A stretch of DNA of 64,000 nt, taken from the NCBI RefSeq assembly GCF_020171925.1, contig NZ_JAIVAR010000001.1, positions 1,302,001 through 1,366,000 of the forward strand. Reading direction: 5' to 3'. The stretch is from Rossellomorea aquimaris. GTDB taxonomy: Bacteria; Bacillota; Bacilli; Bacillales; Bacillaceae_B. Shown one piece after another: positions 53,037-63,488 of the stretch (position 1 is its first letter; each line of letters starts with the position of its first letter). Both the position numbers and the translations under genes were made by a program. The notes under the pieces were generated by a model that ran no database searches, was not told the origin of the DNA, and was given only the letters and a program-made list of their open reading frames with translations.

Positions 53037-55192
53037 TAGTCGGTCACTTCCTCATAACCGAGCACTTCATAAATTTCCTTAATCACCTTCTGTGCAGCGA
53101 CAGGGATGATCGTTCCCGGACCAAAGACGGCTGACGCACCATTGTTCAACAAGAATTCATAATCCTTCGCCGGGATGACTCCTCCCACGACAATGAGTAT
53201 ATCTTCTCTACCTAGTTTTTTGAGTTCCGCCGAAAGCTGAGGCAGGAGCGTTTTATGTCCGGCTGCAAGTGAACTGAAGCCAATCACATGAACATCGTTT
53301 TCGACTGCCTGCAATGCCGTTTCCTCCGGCGTTTGGAACAGAGGCCCGATATCAACATCGAATCCAAGATCTGCAAACGCGGTGGAAATCACCTTCGCTC
53401 CCCGGTCGTGTCCATCCTGTCCCATTTTTGCAATCAGGATACGAGGTCTCCTCCCCTCATTCTCAAAGAATTCTTCCGTCATTTCCTGAACGACTTCAAT
53501 TTCCTGTTCATTCGAGAAATTTGAGCTATACACGCCGCTGATACTCCTGATCGTCGCTTTATGCCTGCCCGATACTTTTTCCACCGCATCAGAGATTTCT
53601 CCTAATGTGGCTCTTCTTCGTGCTGCTTCCACTGCTTTTTCCAGGAGGTTTCCTTCGCCTGTTTCGGCTGCTTTTGTCAAAGCATCCAGGGCCCTTACAA
53701 CTTCTTCATCATTTCTCTCTTCTTTTAACTTCTGTATTCTCTCAATCTGTTTCTTTCTGACGGCTGTATTATCAATATCAAGCGTTTCAATCTCATCCTC
53801 TTTATCAAGGCGATACTTATTCACTCCAATGATCGATTCATTACCTGAATCAATCATTGCCTGCCTTCTGGCTGCTGCTTCCTCGATCCTCATTTTCGGC
53901 AGTCCTGTTTCAATCGCTTTCGTCATGCCACCAAGCTCTTCAATCTCTTCGATATGCTCCCAAGCTTTCTCCATAAGCTGTTCTGTCAATGATTCAACAT
54001 AATAGGAACCTGCCCATGGGTCAATGACTTTCGTGATACCCGTTTCTTCCTGAAGATACAATTGCGTATTGCGGGCGATCCGTGCCGAGAAATCAGTCGG
54101 TAAGGCGATGGCTTCATCCAAGGCGTTGGTATGAAGGGACTGGGTATGCCCCATTGCTGCCGCATGAGCTTCAATCAACGTACGGGTTACATTGTTGAAT
54201 GGATCTTGTTCCGTCAAGCTCCATCCTGATGTCTGGGAATGGGTTCTGAGCGCCATCGATTTAGGGTTCTTCGGATTGAACGTTTTCATCATTTTCGCCC
54301 AGATCCTTCTTGCCGCCCTCATCTTCGCCACTTCCATGAAGTAGTTCATCCCGACAGCCCAGAAGAAAGAAAGGCGCGGGGCGAAAGAGTCAATGTCAAT
54401 CCCTGCTTTCAGTCCTGTCCTGACGTATTCAAGCCCGTCCGCTAATGTGTAGGCAAGCTCGATGTCCGCAGGCGCCCCGGCTTCCTGCATATGATAGCCT
54501 GAGATACTGATGCTGTTAAATTTCGGCATGTTCTTGGACGTGTATTCAAAGATATCCGCAATGATTTTCATGGATGTTCCCGGCGGATAGATATAAGTGT
54601 TCCTCACCATGTATTCTTTTAAAATATCATTCTGAATGGTGCCTGACAGTTTTTCCTGGGAAACCCCTTGCTCTTCGGCGGTGACGATATAGAATGCCAA
54701 GATCGGCAGGACAGCTCCATTCATTGTCATCGATACCGACATTTGATCAAGCGGGATACCGTCAAACAATATCTTCATGTCCAGGATTGAATCAATCGCA
54801 ACCCCCGCTTTCCCAACGTCGCCGACCACCCGTGGATGGTCTGAATCATATCCCCGGTGGGTCGCTAAATCAAAAGCCACTGACAGTCCCTTCTGTCCCA
54901 TGCTTAAATTTCTTCTGTAAAACGCATTGCTTTCCTCTGCAGTGGAAAATCCGGCATACTGCCTGACCGTCCATGGCCTGTTCACATACATGGTCGGATA
55001 TGGACCTCTTGTGTATGGTGCAAGTCCAGGCAGATCTTGACGATGAGGGATATCTTTTGTGTCCTCCTCCGTGTAGAGGGACTTAATCGTTAGTTTCTCA
55101 TTTGTTTCATAGGTCCTGCTTGGAGCAGAAAAACGTTCCGCCTCCTTCGTTTGTGAGTACGGATCCATTGCCTGCCAGTCGGGTTTAATCAT
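53036..55192 (-). CDS. mutB: methylmalonyl-CoA mutase large (catalytic) subunit
   Basis: 718 residues. N-terminal TIM barrel with [18 protein letters not shown] and [21 protein letters not shown]-terminal cobalamin-binding domain with the DxHxxG motif in [13 protein letters not shown] (about residue 605) followed by [16 protein letters not shown]. It rearranges (R)-methylmalonyl-CoA to succinyl-CoA. ATG at 55192 follows GGGAGGAGG; the earlier start at 55228 lies upstream of it. Overlaps mutA by 8 bp. Confidence 0.95.
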   Translation of the reverse strand: MIKPDWQAMDPYSQTKEAERFSAPSRTYETNEKLTIKSLYTEEDTKDIPHRQDLPGLAPYTRGPYPTMYVNRPWTVRQYAGFSTAEESNAFYRRNLSMGQKGLSVAFDLATHRGYDSDHPRVVGDVGKAGVAIDSILDMKILFDGIPLDQMSVSMTMNGAVLPILAFYIVTAEEQGVSQEKLSGTIQNDILKEYMVRNTYIYPPGTSMKIIADIFEYTSKNMPKFNSISISGYHMQEAGAPADIELAYTLADGLEYVRTGLKAGIDIDSFAPRLSFFWAVGMNYFMEVAKMRAARRIWAKMMKTFNPKNPKSMALRTHSQTSGWSLTEQDPFNNVTRTLIEAHAAAMGHTQSLHTNALDEAIALPTDFSARIARNTQLYLQEETGITKVIDPWAGSYYVESLTEQLMEKAWEHIEEIEELGGMTKAIETGLPKMRIEEAAARRQAMIDSGNESIIGVNKYRLDKEDEIETLDIDNTAVRKKQIERIQKLKEERNDEEVVRALDALTKAAETGEGNLLEKAVEAARRRATLGEISDAVEKVSGRHKATIRSISGVYSSNFSNEQEIEVVQEMTEEFFENEGRRPRILIAKMGQDGHDRGAKVISTAFADLGFDVDIGPLFQTPEETALQAVENDVHVIGFSSLAAGHKTLLPQLSAELKKLGREDILIVVGGVIPAKDYEFLLNNGASAVFGPGTIIPVAAQKVIKEIYEVLGYEEVTD

Positions 55193-56999
55193 TTTGCTTC
55201 TCCTCCTCCCAGATTGAAAGTAAATCATTCAGTTTATCGAGCATATTCTGTTTGTAATAGATCGATCCATTCAATCCAAGCTGAGTCCATTCATTCATTC
55301 TCTCTGCATTGAATTTACCTGCGACGTCCACCTTTATCTTGGACTGAAAGTTGGCCGCTGTCTCGATGATCACCGGTAACCATGCATCATATTCTTCATC
55401 TTGACCACAAACGACATAATAAGGATAGTTGGTTTCTTCAATGAACATTAAAATATCCTCTTTTGTGAAACATCCATCACTAAGATGAGAATGAATGCCA
55501 CCAGTGGATAAAAATCCACCCACAAAATCCGCGCGTGCCTTATGGCTCTTCAATTCTCCCAATCCAATGATACCAGCAACAGGTTTCCTATCTGACTTCA
55601 CCAATTCTTCAGCTCTTCTTCTAAGCTTCTCAAATGGTAGTGAAAGTCTGTCTTGATTCAACGTTTCCACACCTGTGAGCAAATCTTCAGGATTGGCATA
55701 GATGTTGGTACCGATCATGGACTGGGAACGGGTTGATAAATCACTCACCCTCGCTTTTAGCACCTTGCTCACGCTCTCCTCGACTTTTCCCTTCCTCAAT
55801 GAATCCAGGATCCCTCCTTCGCGATCGATGTGCTGGAATTCCTCCCAGGCTTTTCGTCCGACCTCTTCCGTGAGCCACTCCACATAATAAGAACCCCCTG
55901 CAGGGTCGAATACTTTATTTAAATGAGCTTCCTCTCCCAGGATCAGCTGTATATTGCGTGCAATCCTCTCAGACAATGGTGTTGTTTCACCTTTTATACC
56001 GTCAAAAGGATGGACAATCAGGTAATTGACGCCGGCAAGGACTGCCGAAAACGCCTCCCCTCCAGTTCGAAGCAAGTTCACATGTTCGTCCAAGCAGGAT
56101 TTGTTAAACTGCGAGGTTTCTGCACTTAAGCTGATACAATCATCACATACATCCTTATCGATGCCATAAGAAGAAAGAATGTCCTTCCATAACTTTTTGA
56201 AAGCTCTTATCTTGGCCACTTCCATGAAGAAGTGACTCCCTACTGAAAAATGAACATGCATTTTCTTTGCAATCTCTACAGGGGACCAGCCCTTCTGTTG
56301 GAATGTTTCGATATAATGGACGCCCGTGCTGAGTGCATAGGACAGCTCTTGAACGGCGTTCGCTCCCCTACCATGATAAGGTGTCGTATTAATGACAATC
56401 GTTTTGATTTCCGGAAGGGCCGAAGTGGCCACAGTAACCGTTTCAGCCCAATCATCAAGCTGATATTCCCCTTGTTGGAATCCGGACTCTGAGAGGGGAT
56501 CATACCCGATGACCCCCTTCCATTCATTTGGATTCTCATCACATGTTGCCAGAGAGGACATGTGATCGAGTAAGGTCTCATTGTTTTTCTCGATATTAAA
56601 AAACGGTAGGGCTTCGCCTTTGAATCTTTTGACGAAGGTTTCAAACCCCTCTCCGAACTCCATTCCCTTTATTGAAAATGACAAGCAGTTCTGTCCCCTT
56701 GATACGGCCATTTGTGTGGATCGGGACAGTTCTTCCCATGTCTCCCCTTTGATTGTTTGAGCGATCCTCCACTCATTAAGGCTGGAGATTTTATGATTGA
56801 TATCCGGTATATAAGCATCCACGCGGTTGATGGCTGGTAGATCTTCTTCGGTAAATAAAGGTTTAAGTTCAATTCCCTCATACGTTTTCGTATGTAACGT
56901 TTCGACACTTCTCCCTTTCAGAGCTTTTTCAGCCGCTTCCTGCCATTCTTGCAAACTGGCAGGATTGAATGTTTGGTCTTTCATCTCACTAAGCTTCAT
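55185..56999 (-). CDS. mutA: methylmalonyl-CoA mutase small subunit
   Basis: 604 residues, the non-catalytic partner of MutB. It has the mutase barrel ([35 protein letters not shown]) and a degenerate C-terminal B12 domain in which the DxHxxG motif is missing ([20 protein letters not shown] instead), as expected. First gene of mutA-mutB-meaB. A good promoter with an inverted repeat, and a perfect cre, lie upstream. B. subtilis 168 lacks these genes. Confidence 0.94.
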   Translation of the reverse strand: MKLSEMKDQTFNPASLQEWQEAAEKALKGRSVETLHTKTYEGIELKPLFTEEDLPAINRVDAYIPDINHKISSLNEWRIAQTIKGETWEELSRSTQMAVSRGQNCLSFSIKGMEFGEGFETFVKRFKGEALPFFNIEKNNETLLDHMSSLATCDENPNEWKGVIGYDPLSESGFQQGEYQLDDWAETVTVATSALPEIKTIVINTTPYHGRGANAVQELSYALSTGVHYIETFQQKGWSPVEIAKKMHVHFSVGSHFFMEVAKIRAFKKLWKDILSSYGIDKDVCDDCISLSAETSQFNKSCLDEHVNLLRTGGEAFSAVLAGVNYLIVHPFDGIKGETTPLSERIARNIQLILGEEAHLNKVFDPAGGSYYVEWLTEEVGRKAWEEFQHIDREGGILDSLRKGKVEESVSKVLKARVSDLSTRSQSMIGTNIYANPEDLLTGVETLNQDRLSLPFEKLRRRAEELVKSDRKPVAGIIGLGELKSHKARADFVGGFLSTGGIHSHLSDGCFTKEDILMFIEETNYPYYVVCGQDEEYDAWLPVIIETAANFQSKIKVDVAGKFNAERMNEWTQLGLNGSIYYKQNMLDKLNDLLSIWEEEKQND

Positions 57000-57025
57000 A
57001 ATACCCCTCTTTCACTCTGCATTTT

Positions 57026-57039
57026 TGTAATCGTTTTCA
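57026..57039 (-). promoter_or_regulatory. perfect cre site (CcpA) upstream of mutA
   Basis: TGAAAACGATTACA on the minus strand matches TGWAANCGNTNWCA at every position. It lies about 80 bp downstream of the predicted transcription start, between promoter and mutA, suited for roadblock repression. Confidence 0.7.
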
Positions 57040-57125
57040 AAATGATGTTTACTTGCCCCTTTGATCTTTTCTTTCTTCCGGCCCTTTTGGACGAAAATTC
57101 AAAATTTTTATTCTAATACTATTTT

Positions 57126-57179
57126 AGTATATAAAAAAACACCGATTTCTTCAATCTTCTTCAATGATCGTTCATTGAA
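57126..57179 (-). promoter_or_regulatory. mutA promoter with FadR-like inverted repeat
   Basis: TTGAAG (57149-57154), 17 nt, TATACT (57126-57131). Five bp upstream is a perfect inverted repeat with 8-bp arms and 4-bp centre, TTCAATGA-TCGT-TCATTGAA (57160-57179). Arm length, spacer and most bases resemble the Bacillus FadR box (TGAATGA-N4-TCATTCA), differing at one symmetric position. Confidence 0.55.
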
Positions 57180-57183
57180 ACTT

Positions 57184-57213
57184 AAAAGAGGAGCCGACTG
57201 TGTCAGCTCCTCC
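57184..57213 (-). terminator. bpr terminator
   Basis: GAGGAGC / GCTCCTC stem extended by partly paired inner bases; CTTTTAAG follows on the minus strand. 10 bp beyond the bpr stop. Confidence 0.75.
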
Positions 57214-57222
57214 CTGTTATCA

Positions 57223-60200
57223 TTATTTTTTAGTATTAAGGAACAACTTTCCTCCCGCTCGCTTCGTCGTGACATTGCCATATTCATCGGCAACTTTCAC
57301 TTCGATGAGGGCTCCTGATGCTTTCACGTTATCAGTTGCTGTATAGTAACCCACATAATGACCTTCAGAAACTTCCCTCATTGGGAGCTCATTGGCATTT
57401 GTAAGCTGTGCGCCTGCATTGGTAAGTGGCATCAAGATTGTAAATGTAGCGTCAAGCCCTGCTTCACTATCAAACTCGATTTTTACTGATTGACCTTTTT
57501 TGAGGTATTGATCTTCGGCAGGAATGAGATTCTCAATTTCGATCTCTCCAAACTTAGCGAATACCGTTACACTTTGCTCTGTTTCATTACCTGCTTTGTC
57601 CTTCGCCACCACGGTGATGACGTTTTCTCCTTCATCAAGCAACATTCTATGACTGAAGCTTCCTTCTTCCACTTCAGCATCCTGACCATTGACCTTGATC
57701 GACTGAAGGTTTTCTTCTGTGAAGTTCCCTTCTACGTTAATGGCTTCTCGGTTCGTCTTCAAATCGTTTTCAGGTGAAGTGATTTCCAGTTCTGGAACTA
57801 CCTGATCCAGAGTGACTGTCACCGGCTCTGAAGGAGGCGTCATGCCTTGTTCAGTGGAAGCTTTTGCTGTAAGAGTATTTACTCCGTCGTTTAGTGTAAC
57901 TTCTGCTGAGAAAGTACCATCTTCTTGGGTTTCAGCCGTGGCCACTTCCTCTTCTCCATTAAACACATGAACAGTCGTTGTTGGAGCCGAAGTACCTTCG
58001 ACTGTTACAGAATCTTGATTCGTAAATGATTCATTTCCAGGTGAAGTGATGACTGGTGCGGTCACTTCATAATTGACAGTCGCACGGATCATATAGTTTC
58101 CTTCATCCTCAGGAGAAGGAGACCAGGCACCGCCTACGAATTGCCAGCTGCGCGCAGCGTATTCACCATCTTCATCTGTCCCTAGACCAGGTGAGTTGGG
58201 ATTCGGTGCTGATTGGATGTAGACCATATAGAAGTCTCCATCGACAATGATTCCGTGTTCACTAAGATCAATATGCGTCCATTCGCCATTTCTCAGTGCT
58301 GTTGCATCAAATGGGCCTGCAAGTTTCTTACCAGGGGCTCCGTCTGTTCCTGAAGCATCATATACAGCCACTTGGAAATCAGTTCCGCCTGGAACCGGCC
58401 ATTCCGTATCCCAGAAACGGAATAATCCGCCTGTTACCATCGCAGAATCATTTCCTTCTTCAAGTGACATCTTCACTGCCCATCCATTACCTGCATCATA
58501 GAATGCACGTGCGTTTTCTGCCGTTCCGTCATCGTATCCGATTTCCCCTGGATATCCGATGAAAGGTTCCAATGAAATATCGACTGACCCGGCTTCACCG
58601 CCCTCGATCGTCACACTGACTTCTTGACTATAGTAGTAAGGAGCAACGATCTTCAACGTGTATTCACCTTCATAGGCCTCGAGTTCATATTCACCTTCTG
58701 CATTCGTTTCAACTGGTGTCACGACGGCATCTTCCATCAGGAATACGGTAGCGCCTTCAACAGGTTCACCCGTCACTTGATTCGTAACGATTCCTGAAAC
58801 GGTTCCACGAGGGATTTCCTCCAACGTGAAGTTGGCTGTAGAGGTTCCATCCGCTTCCACTGTTACACTTTGTACCTCTGACCTGTAACCGTAAGTTGAA
58901 GCTTGAAGCGTGAATTCACCAGCTGCATGCGTCATTTGATAAGATCCATCTGCAGGGTTCGTGTAAGCAGAGCGCCCTGTCTCAAGTACAGTCACCTCAG
59001 CCTGTAACGGCAATAATGCCGGTGCAGGTGCAGTACCATTCTCCGGTAGCCCAGCCTTTACAGGTTGCCCCATTTCGATCTTATCTGGGTACACACTAGG
59101 TTTCTTGGAAACCGAAGAAGAACCGTCACTGCTCTCCGACTCCAATCCCAACTGAGCTTTGCCAGCCGGCATGATGGACTCTGCACTCAGTTTGACATCA
59201 TCCAGGTACCATCCTTGTTTGACGACACTTCCGTCGGTTGTCACATTGAATGCCAGGTAGACACGTTGGCCGGCATAGGCACTTAAGTCAACCTCGCCAT
59301 CCACCCATCCGTCCGTCACGTTGTTTACGCGAAGTGCCTGTGACCAGTTCTCTCCATCTGTTGAGACAAATACATGACCATAATCGTAATTACGCTCAAG
59401 TTCATGCCACTGCTTGAACTGCAGGTAGCTGTTTCCTTCCGGCAGATCGATCGGAGGCATTTGCAGGGACATATTCGCTCTATTATCGTAGGTTCCATCC
59501 AGATTAGTGGCATACACTTTCTCTCCGGATACTGCGCTTCCTGGCCCTGTAGTCGGTGCCCCCCACTCCCAGCTGTTTGCCTCTCCGTATGAAGTCCAGC
59601 CTGCCGGGGATGATTCAAAGTCCTGCTCATAGCCTACTGTGATTCCTGGTAACAAAGGAACCGTGTACGTGTCACTTTCAACTTCATTTCCGCCGAAGTC
59701 AAGCGCACTCCATTTATAATTCACGCTATCGCCCGTTAAATCTTCTCCAGGAATGTCAACTTCGTAGGTAGCTTCTTTGTAGTCGCCCGATGTTCTCGCG
59801 GCCTCAATAGAAACCCACTCACCATCCGCTTTCTGATAGTTCAGTGATACACTTGTTACACTGATATTATCGCTTACATCCGCTTGTAGCGGTAAATTCA
59901 TTTCTTTAAATGCTTCTAGCGGGGCATTATGGGAGATCTCAGGTGCTTCTGAATCGTCCCCTTCTTTTGATACATTCCCTTCAATCTTACCGATTCCGCT
60001 CATGACTGATGAGACTGCATCAAATGCATTCACAAGCCCATGACCATACCCATTATTTGGAGATTCAGGGAATGTGCCATCAGTCAACGGCACTGCTGTT
60101 GAAGTCAGGATTTCTTCAATATCATCAACGGTCAAGTCTGAATTGACCTGTCTTAACAATGCGGCAACCGCTGATACGTGAGGACCGGCCATCGATGTAC

Positions 60201-61584
60201 CGTTCCAGCCGCCTTCATAATTGCTTCCAGGGACAGATGAACGGATGTTCACACCTGGAGCTGAGATTTCAGGTTTGACTTCACCATAAGGTGATGGCCC
60301 TTGCAATGAGAAACTTGCGAGGCGATTACTGCTGTCAGTCGCCCCTGTAGCAAACGACTCAGGATAGTTCGCAGGTGTCGCTACCGAACCTGGCCCACCT
60401 GGGTTGAATAAAGTCGTGTTTCCTGCGGAGAATTCTGGGAAGATCTCCGCCGCTCTCCACGCAGCAACCATGTCACGGTACCATTCATCCAAGCCGGGGC
60501 CGCCTCCCCAAGAGTTATTGACTACATCAGGAGCCATTTCAGGATGTGGATTGCCTTCTGCATCAGTCGGGGCAAGTATCCATTCCCCTGCCTCTAATAA
60601 GTCCACATCTGTTCCTCCATTGGCAGTGAATGCCTTAACCGCGATCCACTTTGCTCCAGGAGCCACACCAATCTGGTTGTTTCCATCTGGTTCAGAGCCT
60701 ACCATTGTACCAGTTACATGGGTGCCGTGCCCCCTGTCATCATATGGAGTGCTCTGACCTGCTGTTGCATCGAACCAGTTGAATTCATTGTCAGGTGTAT
60801 CCGGGTTCTGTGGATCATACCCCCTGTATTTTTCCTTCAATGCCGGGTGATTCCATTGAACACCCGTATCGATGGAAGCAACGACTGTCCCAGCCCCGTC
60901 GATCCCCATATCCCATACGGCCGGAGCACCAATCTGCTCGAGGTTCCACTCGATGGAAGCTGGATTATTGTCCGCTTCTTCAGCCGTTTTCACAACCATC
61001 GTTGCTGCAGAACCTTCTGCTTTAACCGGCTGGATGAGCTGACGTGTTTCATTCGGCAAAATTTTCGCCACTTCAGGGAAATGAGCGATTTTCTCCATGA
61101 CTTCCTTTGTACTCGTGACAGCCATACCATTCACAACGTAAAATTCTTTTACATTTTTAACCGCACCGCTCTTTTTCTGTTTGTTTAAGTATTTTTTCAC
61201 TTCTGCTTGAGTTTCAAGTGCAGTGGCACGTAGTTCTGAAACTACCATATTCCGCTTCAGCAGCTTTTTATCGTTAGCTGTAAGCTTTAGTTTGTCGGCT
61301 TTTTCAGTCGCTTTTTCCGCTACGCCCTTAGTGTCCACTTGCTCCTTGAACTTCACTAAGTATGTGACGTGCTTATCTTTTTTGAATTGATCTTGCAATG
61401 TTGATGTGATTTTCGATTGTGGACTTACCTTTGCAGTATCATTTGCCGATGTAGAAGCTTTGCCTTTTGATAAACTTGGCATTGAGGTACTTGCTGCGTT
61501 TGTGTTAAATGGAAACATTAGTGGAATGAACATTACTAGGGTCAATAGAATCGAAAACCACTTTCTTTTACTTCTTCCCCTCAT
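57223..61584 (-). CDS. bpr: bacillopeptidase F, secreted S8 subtilisin-family protease
   Basis: 1453 residues, close in length and sequence to B. subtilis Bpr. Signal peptide 1-31; inhibitor I9 propeptide about 70-180; S8 catalytic domain about 215-530 with Asp239 (VVASIDTGV), His286 (GHGTHVTGT), Asn389 (FSAGN) and Ser464 (NGTSMAGPH). Then an immune-inhibitor-A/MAM-like beta domain about 650-800 (DFESSPAGW), two carboxypeptidase-regulatory-like repeats about 860-1010, and Ig-like repeats to the end. Exported and self-processed. No SPoR or LPXTG anchor seen. It interrupts the branched-chain/propionate gene neighbourhood. Confidence 0.96.
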   Translation of the reverse strand: MRGRSKRKWFSILLTLVMFIPLMFPFNTNAASTSMPSLSKGKASTSANDTAKVSPQSKITSTLQDQFKKDKHVTYLVKFKEQVDTKGVAEKATEKADKLKLTANDKKLLKRNMVVSELRATALETQAEVKKYLNKQKKSGAVKNVKEFYVVNGMAVTSTKEVMEKIAHFPEVAKILPNETRQLIQPVKAEGSAATMVVKTAEEADNNPASIEWNLEQIGAPAVWDMGIDGAGTVVASIDTGVQWNHPALKEKYRGYDPQNPDTPDNEFNWFDATAGQSTPYDDRGHGTHVTGTMVGSEPDGNNQIGVAPGAKWIAVKAFTANGGTDVDLLEAGEWILAPTDAEGNPHPEMAPDVVNNSWGGGPGLDEWYRDMVAAWRAAEIFPEFSAGNTTLFNPGGPGSVATPANYPESFATGATDSSNRLASFSLQGPSPYGEVKPEISAPGVNIRSSVPGSNYEGGWNGTSMAGPHVSAVAALLRQVNSDLTVDDIEEILTSTAVPLTDGTFPESPNNGYGHGLVNAFDAVSSVMSGIGKIEGNVSKEGDDSEAPEISHNAPLEAFKEMNLPLQADVSDNISVTSVSLNYQKADGEWVSIEAARTSGDYKEATYEVDIPGEDLTGDSVNYKWSALDFGGNEVESDTYTVPLLPGITVGYEQDFESSPAGWTSYGEANSWEWGAPTTGPGSAVSGEKVYATNLDGTYDNRANMSLQMPPIDLPEGNSYLQFKQWHELERNYDYGHVFVSTDGENWSQALRVNNVTDGWVDGEVDLSAYAGQRVYLAFNVTTDGSVVKQGWYLDDVKLSAESIMPAGKAQLGLESESSDGSSSVSKKPSVYPDKIEMGQPVKAGLPENGTAPAPALLPLQAEVTVLETGRSAYTNPADGSYQMTHAAGEFTLQASTYGYRSEVQSVTVEADGTSTANFTLEEIPRGTVSGIVTNQVTGEPVEGATVFLMEDAVVTPVETNAEGEYELEAYEGEYTLKIVAPYYYSQEVSVTIEGGEAGSVDISLEPFIGYPGEIGYDDGTAENARAFYDAGNGWAVKMSLEEGNDSAMVTGGLFRFWDTEWPVPGGTDFQVAVYDASGTDGAPGKKLAGPFDATALRNGEWTHIDLSEHGIIVDGDFYMVYIQSAPNPNSPGLGTDEDGEYAARSWQFVGGAWSPSPEDEGNYMIRATVNYEVTAPVITSPGNESFTNQDSVTVEGTSAPTTTVHVFNGEEEVATAETQEDGTFSAEVTLNDGVNTLTAKASTEQGMTPPSEPVTVTLDQVVPELEITSPENDLKTNREAINVEGNFTEENLQSIKVNGQDAEVEEGSFSHRMLLDEGENVITVVAKDKAGNETEQSVTVFAKFGEIEIENLIPAEDQYLKKGQSVKIEFDSEAGLDATFTILMPLTNAGAQLTNANELPMREVSEGHYVGYYTATDNVKASGALIEVKVADEYGNVTTKRAGGKLFLNTKK

Positions 61585-62052
61585 TTAATTCCCTCCCGAA
61601 TGTAATTGATGTTTCCTTCCAAGACTCACCTCCTCATACTCACCCACTTGGAAAAATGTAGGTGTTACACCAAAGATAACCAAGTATAATTGTAAAATGT
61701 TGTAATTAATTGTCGTTTCAAATCTGAATTTTCAGAAAATGAACGAATGGTAGGATTCCTATATTTTTAAAAAAGGATGAAAGTCGCACGTATTCCATAA
61801 TTTCAGGAATAATGGTTGATTACAGTTGAAAAAACGCGGGTAAATGGGCGGAGGTCCTACATCACAATAAAATTGTTTATTAAAAATAAGAAATAGGGGA
61901 TAGGCTGATTTATTCAAGAAATCCAACCGTAAACAAAGTACTACGTGAAAAAGTGATATTCTTTGAAGATTATTCTTCTAGGAATATTCCGGTACTATAT
62001 CCCAGAATTCAGAGGAAGTGAGCACTTCGTTCAAGGAACTAATAACCATTTA
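61585..62052. other. intergenic region upstream of bpr
   Basis: About 470 bp, AT-rich, without a supported gene. Only very short frames occur. It should hold the bpr promoter on the minus strand (RBS AGGAGGTGAG-like around 61620-61630); I see no confident boxes or repeats. Confidence 0.5.
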
Positions 62053-62096
62053 CAAAAAAAAGAAAAAGGACTAACCGCTCAGGTCAGTCCTTTTTC
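62053..62096 (-). terminator. terminator of the branched-chain dehydrogenase operon
   Basis: AAAAAGGACTGACC / GGTTAGTCCTTTTT on the minus strand, 5-nt loop, then C and eight T. Confidence 0.88.
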
Positions 62097-62135
62097 GAAC
62101 CTAGGTTACCTCACTTACAAGATAAAGCCCGATTA

Positions 62136-63446
62136 TTAATATACAGAAGTGTTTTCTTTAGACGTATTCTCCAAAATTTCTTTGATTCTTTGCAGGAATC
62201 TGCCGCAAACCAGGCCGTCAAGGACACGGTGATCAAGTGACATACACAGATTCACCATATCGCGTACGGCAATCATGCCATTATTCATGACGACAGGACG
62301 TTTTACGATTGATTCAACTTGAAGGATCGCAGCCTGTGGATAGTTGATAATACCCATCGATTGGACAGAGCCGAAAGACCCGGTATTATTCACTGTAAAG
62401 GTTCCACCCTGCATATCTTCTGATTTCATCTTGCCGCTTCGAACTTTTCCAGCAAGTTCCGTAATTTCACGGGCAATGCCTTTAATCGTTTTTTCATCTG
62501 CATTTTTGATGACAGGGACAAATAATGCATCATCCGTTGCAACGGCAATCGAAATGTTGATGTCTTTCTTTTGAACGATTTTATCGCCTGCCCACATTGA
62601 ATTAATTTGCGGGAATTCTTTAAGGGCTTGCGATACAGCTTTAACGAAGAAGGCGAAGAATGTCAGGTTGAAGCCTTCACGCTGTTTAAACTCATTCTTA
62701 AGTGAATTTCTGTATTCCACCAGGTTTGTCACATCGACTTCCATCATCGTCCATGCGTGAGGAGCTTCGTGCTTGCTTCTTACCATATTGGAAGCGATCG
62801 CTTTACGAACGCCTGTAACCGGAATTTCGATATCTCCCGGCATCACTGGTACATTCGGTGCAGGTGCTGCCTGCTTCTGAGTTGCAGCAGGCTGTGCTGG
62901 AGCCTGCTGTGGAGCAGGTGCAGATTCCGCTTGTGGTGCAGCATCTGCTGCTTTAGGAATATTGCCTGACTCGATGATTTTCTTCAGGTCTTTTCTTGTG
63001 ATGCGTCCTCCGTTACCGGTCCCTTCCACAAGATTCAAGTCGATATCATGCTCTTGGGATAGCTTCAATACAGCAGGAGAATACCTGGCTTTGTTTCCAG
63101 CTTCTTTTTTAGGTGCCCCAGCAGGTGATTGCGAAGGTTTCTTTTCAGCTGCAGTTTCCTTCTTCTCTTCCTTTGGCGCATCTTCCGAAGGGGCAGAGCC
63201 TGCTCCCTCTACTTCAATCGAACAGATAATTTCGCCGACTTCAAGTGTATCCCCTTCTTCAGCGATCAATTCCTTGATCGTCCCAGTAAAAGAAGATGGA
63301 ACTTCAGCGTTTACTTTATCCGTTTGCACTTCTGCAATCGGATCATATTTGTTAACCGTATCACCGGGCGATACCAACCATTTACTAATTGTACCTTCTG
63401 TAACACTTTCCCCTAATTGCGGCATCTTCATCTTTTCAATACCCAT
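62136..63446 (-). CDS. bkdB: dihydrolipoamide acyltransferase (E2), branched-chain 2-oxoacid dehydrogenase
   Basis: 436 residues. Lipoyl domain 1-80 with the lipoyl Lys in QTDKVNAEVPS (about residue 44); Ala/Pro/Lys-rich linker; E3/E1-binding domain YSPAVLKLSQEHDIDLNLVEG (key parts about 122-160); second linker; catalytic domain from about 215 with DHRVLDG near the C-terminus. It follows the E1 beta gene by 42 bp and ends at a terminator. The order E1 beta-E2 matches bfmBAB-bfmBB. A pyruvate or oxoglutarate E2 is less likely. Confidence 0.9.
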   Translation of the reverse strand: MGIEKMKMPQLGESVTEGTISKWLVSPGDTVNKYDPIAEVQTDKVNAEVPSSFTGTIKELIAEEGDTLEVGEIICSIEVEGAGSAPSEDAPKEEKKETAAEKKPSQSPAGAPKKEAGNKARYSPAVLKLSQEHDIDLNLVEGTGNGGRITRKDLKKIIESGNIPKAADAAPQAESAPAPQQAPAQPAATQKQAAPAPNVPVMPGDIEIPVTGVRKAIASNMVRSKHEAPHAWTMMEVDVTNLVEYRNSLKNEFKQREGFNLTFFAFFVKAVSQALKEFPQINSMWAGDKIVQKKDINISIAVATDDALFVPVIKNADEKTIKGIAREITELAGKVRSGKMKSEDMQGGTFTVNNTGSFGSVQSMGIINYPQAAILQVESIVKRPVVMNNGMIAVRDMVNLCMSLDHRVLDGLVCGRFLQRIKEILENTSKENTSVY

Positions 63447-63488
63447 GAGGAACCCTCCTAACGTTTTGCATTCAATATGTTAAATGAA

